Positions 1 to 11,250 of a DNA stretch of 64,000 nucleotides are shown in pieces (the first letter of the stretch is position 1; every line of letters begins with the position of its first letter). A program made the position numbers and the translations under genes. The stretch is from NCBI GenBank assembly GCA_022432975.1, contig CM039502.1, positions 27,737,495 through 27,801,494 on the forward strand. Reading direction: 5' to 3'. Below the pieces are notes generated by a model, which had not been told where the DNA came from, searched no databases, and was given only the letters and a program-made list of their open reading frames with translations. This DNA is from Begonia masoniana (Eukaryota; Streptophyta; Magnoliopsida; Cucurbitales; Begoniaceae).

Positions 1-2599
1 TGAAAATGGTGAATGGAGTGAGTGTGGTGTGGAAGGGTGAGGGAGTGTTAAGAAAAGAAGACGAGGAAGAAGAAAAACATCGAGCCGATCGTATGCCAAA
101 CTGTTGGTCGTTCTAACTCGAATTAAAAAAAAAACAGAGGGTTATTCTTTCGAACGCACAACACTTGGACGTTCGAACGTAAAATAAAAAAATGTAAAAA
201 AAATATAATAATAATAAGAAAGGAAATTGAAATGAAAGTGGCTTTTGAATATTTGTTTAAGTTAGAGCAAAAAATTCGATAGATTGTGGATAACTGCCTG
301 AGTCCCCGTTCGCTAATGAATAAACTACGAAAAAGGAAGATGGACAGTTGAAATGAAGAAAAGGAAAATTTTATTACGAAGCGGGCGAGGTATATGTATC
401 ACGTGCACGCACAAGTTGTGGCGGCACCGCGTGGAGTCGGAGTCTTACACAGACGAGCAAACTCCGGCGAGCTGTTTTTTTTTTTTACTGCGGCCGACAC
501 ATTAATCATCTCGGGTTGCAACTCTTTGCAACTTCGGTCGACACTTAAGAAAAGTGGTCGACGCTTCCTTCACCAAAAAAAACTTGATTTTTAAACTCTA
601 AAGCCTCTTGTTAAAAACCAAAACAACTTTCCTTTTAAAATTCAAGCAGCATAACGCTTAAACCATTTAAAAACCAAATTCTGTAAATCAAACCATTCTA
701 TACATCAAAATACCAATCCATACATCAAAAGGTCCCAAGTACTCTAATATATATATACAACCCAAACTCTTCTCATCAAAATATCTACAAAATCGTCACA
801 CCTCACCGGCTATGATCAAGGCGCCCCAACAACGCTGCCAGCACCGGCATACAAAAGTGTGCCACCAACTACCATCCTAATCCTGCCCATGCTCATAAAG
901 CTCACCTGAAAGCTCATCGTCACCTACACCATAGAACACAAAAAGTAAAACTAATGCTTAGCAAGTAGGGAACAATGAACTTAAAAACAATGCATAAACT
1001 CAACCCTTAGCACATGCGGTTTCTACACTCTATTTTGTTCTCATTTCGTTTTCGTTTTATTAATCTTTCACTTTCTCATATGGATCAAGTAGGCACCCAT
1101 CCTATCACCACTTAGGACAGCCACACCTTGACCCAGTAGAGCGAGATCGGAGGCACATGTCATGTCCACACACGGGACGACCATACGACGATCTCCTCCC
1201 AACAACGATCATAGAACCCTCTAGTGCTTTCTCACTAGCACGTTAACGACGAGGCGTTCCTATTCACGACATCTTACGTATTTTCATTAGTGCTTCTCTC
1301 GTAGAGACCCTCTCGAAGTGCTACCACACAAGCACCATCCCTCGACAAGGCGACTTTACTCGAGACCACGTTACATCTCTTCCTATTTTCTTACATTTCA
1401 TACTCTTGTTTCGTAAACATGCTCAAATCTCATTTTTTGTAGTTTAAAAACCATGATGCATGTCAACACATATGATCAACCAACAAAACAATAACAAACA
1501 AACAATCAAACCATACCGTTCCATGGTGTAGGCTCTAAGGCAAAACACAAGCAATCCACTACTCACTTGGATCTCCATAAAGTACTCACTCGCTTTTGTT
1601 ATGTCAATTGCTCAACTCGTTAACCTAACATATTCATGGAATTAACTTAGTAATCATCAAAACAAATCTAAGGGATGCCTACTTTGACTCTAGCAATAAA
1701 CCAAACTAACTTTAAAACATTCAACCAAAAATCTTGAAATTTCCCCCTTTTTATTGCCCTATATTCAATCGGTCATAACTCTCTCATTTTTCATCGGATT
1801 TAAACAATCCAATACATTCCGTGAACCTTTACATGTCTAATATCTAATGCCTCAATCTATTTTTCAAAACCAAATAGCATAATCAGTCAGATTTTTACAA
1901 AACAGAACTGGTTACATGTAGCTCCAATTTCTGGTTTTCAATGAAATTTGACTAAACTTCTAATCTTCCTATATAATCAATCTATATCACTCTATATAAT
2001 GTCTAAGCTTTCAAAATAGCAAGAAAACACAGCAAGGACAAGAAAATTTCAGAATTCCCACTTAGGGTTTTATCAACTTCTCCAAAACTCACCAAAACTC
2101 ACTAAAAATGCATAAAATTTCTAAAGATATGCATAAATCACAAAACCCCTCAAAAACTAACCTTATATCTTGATAAAAATGGAGGAAAATGTAGAGGTGA
2201 GGCTCTCCAATGGCTGCCAATTGTGGGAAAGGAGGGGGAGGAGACAATGCATTTGTCTTTTACCCATTAACTTTAGTCATTTTAAAACCTCCACTTTGCT
2301 TTATTACAAATTTACCACTAAACTATGGTTAATTATAAAATCAACCCCACCTCATTACCATCACCCTTCCCCTACGTGGAAGACTTCACTTTTTACTCTT
2401 CTTCTATCAAATTTTTTTTCCTTTTCTTTTATTTAAAACAACAATTACACAAAACAATCTACCTTAATCTATCGTTTTCTCTCCAATCTCCTCTTTCTAA
2501 ATCAAATGCTTATGATAATTCTATGATCATTGTTATTCCCTCCTAACGTAATTAAATCCAAGGGCAACTCATGTTTGAGGAAAATTTCGGGGTGTTACA
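1..2599 (-). mobile_element. Element A 3' LTR (Ty3/gypsy chromovirus), open to the left
   Basis: Read on the minus strand, an LTR start (TGTAACACCCC) lies at 2599, directly next to a purine-rich tract and the end of a chromovirus polyprotein. The segment has no long reading frame. It carries the intron-like unit seen in other LTRs here (924-1566). The expected left terminus, matching the 5' LTR end at 33339 (TGTTGCAACG on plus), is not found, so the LTR runs off the window. With the 193-base stump at 33339-33531 the LTR was at least about 2.8 kb. The small frames at 394-594 and 2170-2546 lie inside it and look like chance. Confidence 0.8.
924..1566 (-). other. Intron-like unit with complementary ends (LTR A)
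   Basis: On the minus strand a donor-like GTGAGT (plus 1561-1566) is followed by CCTACACCATGGAAC (plus 1518-1532). The unit ends with GTTCTATGGTGTAG|GTGACG, acceptor at plus 924. Plus 923-937 and 1518-1532 pair over 15 positions with one G.U. A branch-like GCTAAGC lies about 35 bases before the acceptor. Splicing is inferred, not shown. Confidence 0.5.
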
Positions 2600-3736
2600 C
2601 TCTACCCTCAAAAATATTTTGTCCTCAAAATTTACGTATTTGAAAAGCTCAGGATAACGATCCATCATGTATTGCTGTCTTTCCCACGTTGCCTCTTCTA
2701 TATTGTGGTTACGTCATAATACTTTCATCAGTGGAATCTCCTTGTTGCGTAATGTCTTCACTGCATGATCTAAAATCTCCATTGATTTTTCTTCGTACGT
2801 TAACGTTGGCCGTACCTCAATATCCTCCTGCACCACGACGTGTGACGGATCTCAGATGCATTTCCTTATCATTGATACATGGCAAACATTGTGAATTCCT
2901 TCCATAGAAGCTGGCAGCTCCAGCTGGTACGCTATTCTTTTGATTCTCTTCGTGATCGGGAATGGTCCAACGTATCTCAGGCTTAACTTACCCTTCTTCC
3001 TGAACCTCATTACTTCCTTGAACGGTGAAATTTTTAGAAAGACTTTATTTCCCACCTCAAACTCCAATTCTCTCCTTCTTCCATCGACATAGCTCTTATG
3101 TCGACTTTGAGCTGTCAATATTCGTTGCCGAATAAATTTGATCTTCTCGGTCGTCTGTTGCACGATTTCTGTTCTAATCAAGCTGGGTTCCCCGACTTCA
3201 TCCCAATAGAGAGGTGATCTGCATTTCCTCCCATATAGAGCTTCGTATGGAGCCATACCTATCGTATCCTGATAGCTGTTGTTGTACAAGAACTCTACCA
3301 AGGATAAATATTTGATCCATGAACCCTGAAACTCCACTACATAGGCTCGAAGCATATCTTCTAAAATCTGAATGGTCCGTTCAGATTGTCCGTCTGTCTG
3401 GGGATGAAATGTTGTACTAAAATTCAGCCGCATCCCCATTATCTTGTGCAGACTCTTCCAAAATTTTGATGTGAATCTCAGGTCTCTGTCTGATGCAATT
3501 GAAGTCGGTACTCTGTGCAACCGCAATATCTCCTGAATATACAATTTTGCAAACTGGTCCATGTTGAAGGTCATCTTTACCGGCATAAAATGGGCTGATT
3601 TGGTTAAACGATCCACAATCACCCATATCCAATCGCATCCTTTTGTCGTCCGGGGTATCCCGACAACAAAATCCATAGATATTTGGTCCCACTTCTATTC
3701 TGAAACTGGCAATGGTTGCAATTTTTTGGCAGGCCT
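2600..3736 (-). pseudogene. Element A integrase core, C-terminal domain and chromodomain (degenerate)
   Basis: This is the 3' part of a minus-strand Ty3/gypsy polyprotein. Integrase inserts the cDNA into chromosomes; the chromodomain tail guides it to marked chromatin. Visible motifs are MDFVVGIP (first catalytic Asp), ASDRDLRFTSKFW (second Asp) and HPQTDGQSERTIQILED (catalytic Glu), then a YVGPF GPY/F motif, GIHNVCHVSMIRK and a chromodomain-like tail (RPTLTYEEK, NIEEATWERQ, YPELF). All three DDE residues survive. In-frame TGA stops interrupt the tail after RKCI and after MKVL, and a frame break near 3677-3736 separates it from the zinc-binding domain. A chromodomain tail points to the chromovirus branch of Ty3/gypsy. 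The purine tract at about 2600-2615 would be the plus-strand primer. Confidence 0.88.
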
Positions 3737-4292
3737 CTAATGTTCATCCTTAATTTGCTGACAGATCAAGCATGTCTCTACGTACTTTGCTACAGACTTC
3801 TTCATGCTAGGCCACCAATAGTGTTGCTTAAGGTTTCTATACATTTTAGTGCTTCCGGGATGAACGGAAAACCTTGAAGAGTACACCTCTAACAAAATTT
3901 CATTCTGAAGTTGGTCATTATTTGGAACATACCATCTATTCTGAAACTTCAGAATTCCATCATTCGAATAGCAAAACTCGGTTATGTCATTAGATACCAT
4001 ATTCGACTTGAATTTGTTGCACTTTGGGTCTTCCTGTTGAGCTTCTCTAATTTTCTCAAGAATTGTAGGTTTCAGTGATAAGGCTGATAACACTGCTGTT
4101 ACATTCGAAAACCAGCTCCAAATTATACCTTTGAAATTTTGTACTCAACACCATTGACATCTCGGCCTTCATTACTGAAACTAAGGTCAAAACTCGGTTA
4201 AATGTGTCCGCTACTACATTAGCTTTGTCGGGGTGAAACTTGATTTCAAGGTCATAGTCCTTCACGAACTCTAACTACCGCCGTTGTCTCAT
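3737..4292 (-). pseudogene. Element A integrase zinc-binding domain and RNase H C-terminus (interrupted)
   Basis: The minus-strand frame at 3737-4093 shows the HHCC zinc finger of retroviral-type integrase (HPGSTKMYRNLKQHYWWP, then CLICQQIK). Upstream of it, RNase H ends with KDYDLEIKFHPDKANVVAD; the usual ADALSR is ADTFNR here. The sequence stops at 4292, where element B is inserted. Joining 4292 to 27108 on the minus strand restores KELNMRQRR, the normal preceding RNase H sequence, apart from a one-base deletion and a TAG for Trp. CTCAT at 4288-4292 is the target-site duplication, repeated at 27103-27107. Confidence 0.88.
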
Positions 4293-4698
4293 TGACATGC
4301 CAAGGAGGCCTAATGTAACACCCGACATTTTTGGCTGTATAAATTATTCCGTGAGTTATGGAATGAGATTAAATTACCATTAATTTTATAAATATTTTAT
4401 TGAAATTGTTGGAATGTTTAGTGGAAAACTAAACTATGGAGTAACCAAAACAAATATTTAGTTAGAATCAATGGAGGAGCAGTCTAGGTAGGAATTAAGG
4501 TAGGTAGGAGGAAGCCAATAAATAGCTGCCAAATGTCCATAACTTGCTAAGAAACCTACCTATTGTCTTCTCTTCAATTCTCTTCTATGTGAGACCTTCC
4601 ATTTTCTCCATCTCCTCTTCTCTGTTCTCTCTTCCAGACGACTGAGACAAATCTCCAAAACTTGTTTCTCATGTTTTCTTCTGTTTCCTTCAGTAAAG

Positions 4699-5553
4699 GT
4701 AATCATCTAACCTCGTTAACAAGTTTGGACATATTAAAATGTGAGTTTTGTCGAAGTTTAGGATTATGATATTTGGACAAGCTCACTGTCTTTGTATGAA
4801 AACACATTGGTGTGTTTTCTAAAGGTTTGAATGGAGTTTGAAGCATATTCTACTAAGTTATTAGTTAGTATTTGCAGCTTTGTTAAATTCCCTTTTCGTG
4901 CGTGTCATAGGTTCGTGCATCACTGTGGTTTCACGAGCAAAGTTTGCTGCTTTTCGGACTATAGGTAAGTTCATATCCGTAGGTTGGCCCTTAAGGCCCT
5001 ACATTACGGAGGTACTAGGTTTTCATTTATGTCGGGTTGTTTCGGGTAGAAAAGTTAGAGTTACGTTCTGAGTTATCTGCTTTTTCCTTATGTTCTGCTG
5101 TTTTATTCCTGTTGTCTGCTGTTTTAAGTTCAAGCATTGTAAATGCTCATGCATACACGATTTTCACGAAAGACATGCAAAAGTTTTATGTGCACACGAT
5201 TTGAAGTTAAGAAAGTTAAAATGTGCATGTAATGTATGGTTAAGTGTGGACGAGGACTGGCACCCTGTTCATGTCCTTCTCTGGGACTCATGGAAAACCG
5301 TCTTCGCCAAGGACACCCTGTATCTTGTCTTTCCCTGGGACCTGGCAAAATTACTAACCAGTGTCATGTCTTGTTATGTCAAGTATGTATGTGCGTTAGT
5401 TCCTCTATAAGTCCCACTTATACCTTCTTGTCTAGTGAAACGTAATGTAATGTAATGTCACTGTATTTCGAAAGTTCATGCATAGCATATATATCACTGC
5501 ATTTTATATGTCCTTACTGAGCTCTAGGCTCATAGTTGAACTCTCTAATGTAG
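4699..5553 (+). other. Two intron-like units in the LTR C leader (5' copy)
   Basis: Candidate intron 1 is 4699-4877 (AAAG|GTAATC to TTTGCAG|C, with TACTAAG upstream as a branch-like motif). An 87-base exon-like piece ends ATAG|GTAAGT, and candidate intron 2 is 4965-5553, ending AATGTAG|GTACGG. Just inside intron 2 is GGCCCTTAAGGCCC, then CCTACATTA (4998-5006), exactly complementary to TAATGTAGG at 5546-5554. TTACTGAG about 36 bases before the acceptor could be the branch site. Splicing is inferred. Confidence 0.5.
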
Positions 5554-6171
5554 GTACGGATCCCGTGGATGAGGACTTTGTGCCTCAGTCTAACGAATAG
5601 GTGGCTGGTGGCTCGAGCTTTCGGGAGTGGTTGTGGCAGCCAGACATGTTTCTGACCCGAGGGAGGAAAGTTTTCAAAATAAAGTTTATTGTCTGAAAAC
5701 TTTGTTGGGATTTTGTGTTGTTGTTTAAAACTCTATTGGGAATTTTGTTGTGATTTTATAACGTACAGGTTTTGGTGTTTAAGTTTTTAAACCTCTGTAA
5801 TTAACAGTTGTATATATGTTTTGAAATATTCTGGAACTGTTTGGAATCTCTCCTTTTAGGTTATGCATGGATTGTTTCAAATTTTAAATCGATCCATGAA
5901 GTTAGATTTTTGAACTTCTGTCGTGTTTCCAAGCATTTAAAACTGTTTTTTGGAATCGGATTTTGGGGTTTTGAAGTTTTCACGCTTTCTGTTTTATGTC
6001 TCCCTGTAAAATAGTCGTCCATTCTGCCTTTAGTTTTTGCCTTTCAAGTTTTCTAGTATTTGGCTAAGTGTTAGTCGTCCACGCTGCCCTCCAAAAACAG
6101 TTGTCCACCGTTGCTTTAAAAATCACATCCACCGCTGCTTTTGAAATCACATCCACCGCTGCCTTTAAAAT

Positions 6172-6282
6172 CACTTCCACCGGTGAACAGTTCATTTCTG
6201 TCTGTAGTTCACTTCCACCGGTGAACAGTCCATTTTTGCCTGTAGTTCCCTTCTACTGGTGAACAGTTCATTTCTGCCTAGT
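6172..6282 (+). repeat. 38-bp minisatellite in LTR C (two full units plus a partial)
   Basis: Units begin CACTTCCACCGGTGAACAG at 6172 and 6210, with a degenerate third at 6248. The 3' LTR copy at 11063 has four full units plus a partial, so copy number changed after insertion or during reverse transcription. Confidence 0.9.
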
Positions 6283-6879
6283 TTATTTACATTTTCCGCC
6301 TGACGTCATCCACATCTTCCGCCTGATGTCATCTGCTTTACTTCTACCGCTGTTTCTGTTGCTTCTATTTAATTCACATCTGCCACTGTTTACTGTTTAC
6401 TTTTGTCTTATTCACATTTACCGCTGTCTTTCGCCTTACTTCTTCCGCCAAGTTTACTCACATCTACTGCTAGTCTATATCGCCCGCCCAGTTTACTTAC
6501 ATTTTTTGCTTCGTCTACTGCCTACGTCTTCTACCCAGTTTATTCATGCCATCCACTGTAGCCCTTCTACAGTATGCTATCCTCCAGTTGTTTTCATTCT
6601 TCTGTTATCCTATTTTATTCTGCTTCTTTATTTCAGCCGTCCATTTCTGTTTACTGTTTTTCCTAGTTTCCTTCTGTCAATCACCCCTGTAATCCAGTTT
6701 TAAATTAGCTCCCAGTTTTCAAATCCAGAGAAAGTTCTCTCTCTCTGTAATGTTTTTAAGGGTTTTCTCTTAAAAGTTCAGTCTGTTTGGTTAAAAAAAA
6801 AATATACGTCCCGTTCTCTGTTAAATGTCCTGGAGTGATGGCTCCTCGGCCCCGATCGGGTTGGGGGTCGTCACAGTTA

Positions 6880-6891
6880 TGGTATCAGAGC
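6880..6891 (+). other. Element C primer-binding site
   Basis: TGGTATCAGAGC, complementary to the 3' end of plant initiator Met-tRNA, lies four bases (GTTA) after the LTR end. It primes minus-strand cDNA synthesis. Confidence 0.93.
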
Positions 6892-7046
6892 AAAACTTGG
6901 TTTTAAAAGCGATTCTGGAGAAATGTCTGGTTGCGCAACCCGCCACGTGAGATTGCTCCACCAACTGTAACTGTTTAAGTTCCTGTAAAACTTTTGTTTA
7001 TTAAATTTGATTATTGTTTATAAGATTTACCTAGTGTGGATTGAGG

Positions 7047-7965
7047 ATGGTACCGAGAAGCTGAAGAGAGAGATTTTAGTATCCGGCAGTTAACAGAGCT
7101 TGTTGCTCGTCAATCCCGGCAATTTGAAATGTTCATGATCGGGAGGGAGTTTTGGAATTCGAGCTCGATTACTTCGGAAGACCATAGTGGTGAAAATTTT
7201 AGACGACTTCGACCTCCCACATTCGAAGGGCGACTTACGGATCCAGTCCATGCTGAGGAGTGGGTTCGAACCATGGAAGATTTGTTTGACCTTGCTAAGG
7301 TGAAGGACATGGAGAAGGTCTCTTATGCCGTGTTATATCTTGAGCGTGATGCAAAACTTTGGTGGGACGCCGTCCATACCACTATTAATGTGGGGGAGAT
7401 GCTGTGGAGATCCTTCAAGAAGTTGTTTTGTGAAGAATACTTCTACAATGCTATGTGAGAAAGTAAGGTATCAGAATTTACCCAGCTTCGACAGACAGGT
7501 TCGGTAGCAGACTATGTAAAAGAGTTCGAAGCGCTAACTCGTTTTGTCAGTCATCTAGTGAGGAAGAACGAAAGTAAAATTCACCATTTCGTACAAGGAT
7601 TAAAGGAAGAAATTTATAGAGGAGTGAAGATGTCTGGAGTTTAGGACCGACCATATACGGAGGTGGTTGTCAAAGCTTTTGAGGTAGAAGATGAAGAATT
7701 TAAGAACAAAAATCAAAGGGGGTACATTGAGAGGTCCATTAAGGGATTTCAACCACAGCAACAACAGAACCGAGGCGTGAAGAGGCCTAAAGAAATAGCT
7801 GTTAACCTAGATAGAGGAAAGATGCCACAAGGGGCTCCTCAGCTTCCTGTATGCCCGCGTTGCTGGGGGAGTCACATAGGTGAATGTAGGCTTTTATACC
7901 GGCCGTTGTTTTCGATGTGGCAAGAAGGGTCATCAAGTCTGGGATTACCCTATTCCAGATAGGCG
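7047..7965 (+). pseudogene. Element C gag (capsid/nucleocapsid), broken
   Basis: Gag forms the cytoplasmic particle in which retrotransposon RNA is copied. The start is placed at the ATG at 7047, which aligns with the gag start of element D. The frame gives RLRPPTFEGRLTDPVHAEEW, then KLWWD (the conserved WW of retrotransposon gag), SVADYVKEFEALTRF and VQGLKEEIYRGVKM. It ends in a zinc knuckle, CPRCWGSHIGEC. A stop follows YNAM near 7456, a TAG interrupts at about 7643, and a stop near the start means it cannot be translated whole. It is close in sequence to the gags of A and D, so the three belong to related gypsy lineages. Confidence 0.87.
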
Positions 7966-8549
7966 GCCCAACCGTGCTGCGCCAAGGGTGTCCGCTATGA
8001 TAGAAGACGACGACGACGCACATCATACAACAATCACAGGTACAATTTTTGATATGTAATGCACCTGTATATACCCTGTTAGACACGGGGGCCACACAAT
8101 TGCTTGTGGCAATGGACTGCGTAGTTAGGCAAAATTTGTGTATTGTGTAGTCAGGTCAACCCTGCTGTGTAATGCCACCGTCTGGAGTGTTTATGCACTC
8201 CGAGCGGGCAGTGCAGGGCGATGTAGTGTTAATAGGAGACTAGAAACTGTATACCAATCGCATATCGTTATCGGTATGAAAGGATACGATGTAATTCTGG
8301 GTATGGACTGGCTGTTTAAACAACATGCCACCATCAATTGCAGATCCGGGCTACTGTCTTTAAGCGCCCGAACGTGGAGGAGTTCTCCTACCAGGCTATG
8401 CAAGAGACGCACACTATGCATGTTGTATCCTCCTTAGAGGCTCGAAAACTGATGACGCTAGGATGTTCTGGATTTCTAGCCTATATGGTGGATGCTCAAA
8501 GGTAAGGTGAGGTGGAGCTCCAGGATATTCCAGTAGTCCAAAACTTCTC
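7966..8549 (+). pseudogene. Element C aspartic protease remnant
   Basis: The retroviral-type protease that cuts the polyprotein. DTGATQ near 8080 is the catalytic motif (usually D-S/T-G-A-T-H). Downstream, GMKGYDVILGMDWL at about 8275-8318 is the conserved C-terminal protease segment, followed by the linker scrap VELQDIPVVQNF that normally precedes RT. The frame shifts several times. Directly after this linker the sequence jumps to the end of integrase, so no RT palm (FIDD) is present. Confidence 0.8.
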
Positions 8550-9191
8550 ATGAGGCTCACGGCAGAAAGTACAAGTCTCCCTTGCGCTGGGACAAAGTTG
8601 GAGAAGCCAGACTGGAAGTCAGACTGATCGGCTCTGAGTTATTGCAACTGATGTCTGAAATAGTGGCTACTATCAGACAATGGGTTTGTACTGCTCAGAG
8701 TCGACGAAAAAATTATGCTGATCAAAGGAGAAAAGACTTAGAGTTCACTTAAGGCGGTGAGGTAGTTCTGAAGGCGTCACCTTTCAAGGGCGTGATGAGG
8801 TTGGTATGGGAAAGCTCAGTCCAAGGTGGTTGGGCCATTTTCCTATCTCGAAGAGGATTGGAAGCACAACTTACAGACTGCAACTGCCAGCGTCTACGAG
8901 TGGAGTCCACAACGTTTTTCAAGTTTCGATGCTTAAAAGATGTGTGTGAGACCCTACTCAGATTGTGGAACTGGTAGACTTGGATATCCAGCTGATGCTG
9001 CCGCACGAGGGAAGACCCGTAAAGATTTTGATTCTTCGATCAAGTATTGCGTAACAAGGTGATCTTATTGGCGAAGGTCTTATAGCGCAACCATAACGTT
9101 GGAGGAAGCCACTTGGGGATGACGACATGATGTAAAAGACAGATATCCTCAACTAGTTGTTTAAGCAAATTTTGGGGACCAAAATTCTTCT
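8550..9191 (+). pseudogene. Element C integrase end and chromodomain tail after internal deletion
   Basis: The text restarts with EAHGRKYKSPLRWDKVGEA, the end of the integrase core, then SRRKNYADQRRKDLEF, KASPFKGVMR and GVHNVFQVSMLKRC of the C-terminal domain, and a decayed chromodomain-like tail to about 9150. Everything from the protease/RT linker to this point (RT, RNase H and the integrase catalytic core) is absent. Several stops and frameshifts are present. Confidence 0.83.
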
Positions 9192-9204
9192 AAGGTGGGT
9201 GGAA
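9192..9204 (+). other. Element C polypurine tract
   Basis: AAGGTGGGTGGAA immediately precedes the 3' LTR start at 9205, the expected place for the plus-strand primer. Confidence 0.75.
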
Positions 9205-9589
9205 TGTAACACCCGGCATTTTTGGCTATATAAATTATCCCGTGAGTTATGGAATGAGATTAAATTGCCATTAATATTATAAATATTTTATTGGAATTGT
9301 TGGAATGTTTAGTGGAAAACTAAACTATGGAGTAACCAAAACAAATTTTTAGTTAGAACCAATGGAGGGGCAGTCTAGGTAGGAATTAAGGTAGGTGGAA
9401 GGAAGCCAATGGATGGCTGCCAAATGTCCATAACTTGCTGAGAAATCTACCTATTGTCTTCTCTTTAATTCTCTTCTACCTGAGACCTTTCATTTTCTCT
9501 ATCTCCTCTTCTCTATTCTCTCTTCCAGACGATTGAGAAAAATCCCCAAAACTTGTTTCTCCTGTTTTCTTCTATTTCCTTCAGCAAAG

Positions 9590-10444
9590 GTAATCATCTA
9601 ACCTCGTTAACAAGTTTGGACATATTAAAATGTGAGTTTTGTCGAAGTTTAGGGTTATGATATTTGAACAAGCTCATTGTCTTTGTATGAAAACACATTG
9701 GTGTGTTTTCTAAAGGTTTGAATGGAGTTTGAAGCATATTCTACTAAGTTATTAGTTAGTATTTGCAGCTTTGTTAAATTCCCTTTTCGTGCGCGTCATA
9801 GGTTCGTGCATCACCGTGGTTTCACGAGCAAAGTTTGCTACTTTTCGGACTACAGGTAAGTTCATATCCATAGGTTGGCCCTTAAGGCCCTACATCACGG
9901 AGGTACTAGGTTTTCATTTCTGTCGGGTTGTTTCAGGTAGAAAAGTTAGAGTTACATTCTGAGTTATCTGCTTTTTCCTTATGTTCTGTTGTTTTATACT
10001 TGTTGTCTGCTGTTTTAAGTTCAAGCACTGTAAATGCTCATGCATACACGATTTTCCCGAAAGACCTGCAAAAGTTTTATGTGCACACGATTTGAAGTTA
10101 AGAAAGTTAAAATGTGTATGTAATGTATGGTTAAATGTGGACGAGGACTGGCACCCTATTCATGTCCTTCTCTGGGACTCATGTAAAACCGTCCTCGCCA
10201 TGGACACCCTGTACCTTGTCCTTCCCTGGGACCTGGCAAAATTACTAACCGGTGTCATGTCCTGTCATGTCAAGTATGTATGTGCGCCAGTTCCTCTATA
10301 AGCCCCACTTATACCTTCCTGTCCAGTGAAACGTAATGTAATGTAATGTCACTGTATTTTGAAAGTTCATGCATAGCATATGCATCACTGCATTTTATAT
10401 GTCCTTACTGAGCTCTAGGCTCATAGTTGAACTCTCTGATGTAG
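9590..10444 (+). other. Two intron-like units in the LTR C leader (3' copy)
   Basis: Same layout and spacing as at 4699-5553: unit 1 at 9590-9768, unit 2 at 9856-10444 (589 bases in both LTRs). The paired ends are CCTACATCA (9889-9897) and TGATGTAGG (10437-10445). Compared with the 5' LTR both partners changed (T to C and A to G), keeping the pairing intact. Confidence 0.5.
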
Positions 10445-11062
10445 GTACGGATCCCGTGGATGAGGACTTTGTGCCTCAGTCCGACGAATAGGTGGCTGGT
10501 GGCTCGAGCTTTCGGGGGTGGTTGTGGCAGCCAAATATGTTTCTGACCCGAGGGAGGGAAGTTTTCAAAGTAAAGTTTATTGTCTCAAAACTCTGTTGGG
10601 ATTCTGTGTTGTTGTTTAAAACTCTGTTGGGAATTTTGTTGGGATTTTATAACGTATAGGTTTTGGTGTTTAAGTTTTTAAACCTCTGTAATTAACAATT
10701 GTATATATGTTTTGAATTATTCTGGAACTGCTTGGAATCTCTCCTTTTAGGTTATGCATGGATTGTTTCAAATTTTAAATCGATCCATGAAGTTAGATTT
10801 TTGAACTTCTGTCGTGTTTCCAAGCATTTAAAATTCTGTTTTGGAATCTAGTTTTGGGGTTTTGAAGTTTTCACGCTTTCTGTTTTATGTCTCTCTGTAA
10901 AATAGTCGTCCATTCTGTCTTCAGTTTTTGCCTTTCAAGTTTTCTAGTATTTGACTAGTGTTAGTCGTCCTCGCTGCCCTCCAAAAACAGTTGTCCACCG
11001 TTGCTTTTAAAAATCACATCCACCACTGCTTTTGAAATCACATCCACCGCTGCCTTTAAAAT

Positions 11063-11250
11063 CACTTCCACCGGTGAACAGTTCATTTCTGTCTGTAGTT
11101 CACTTCCACCGGTGAACAGTTCATTTCTGTCTGTAGTTCACTTCCACCGGTGAACAGTCCATTTCTGCCTGTAGTTCACTTCCACCGGTGAACAGTCCAT
11201 TTCTGCCTGTAGTTCACTTCTACCGGCGAACAGTTCATTTCTGCCCAGTT
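11063..11250 (+). repeat. 38-bp minisatellite in LTR C (four full units plus a partial)
   Basis: Units start at 11063, 11101, 11139, 11177 and 11215 with CACTTCCACCGGTGAACAG or close variants. Two more units than in the 5' LTR. Confidence 0.9.

Larger units (their letters stand above)
4314..6875 (+). repeat. Element C 5' LTR (2562 bp)
   Basis: Starts TGTAACACCCGACATT and ends GGGGGTCGTCACA, followed after four bases by the primer site. It matches 9205-11844 along its length. The 78-base length difference is nearly two units of the 38-bp minisatellite. It contains two intron-like segments and no credible protein gene; frames such as 4880-5071 and 5090-5410 recur in both LTRs because the LTRs are copies. 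Confidence 0.93.

Noticed and set aside
4880..5410. Small plus frames repeated at 9771-10301
   Set aside because: Conserved only because the two LTRs of C are copies; they overlap the intron-like unit and show no domain.
6880..6891. tRNA gene fragments at the TGGTATCAGAGC sites
   Set aside because: Only the 12-base complement of a tRNA 3' end is present, next to LTR ends. These are primer sites.
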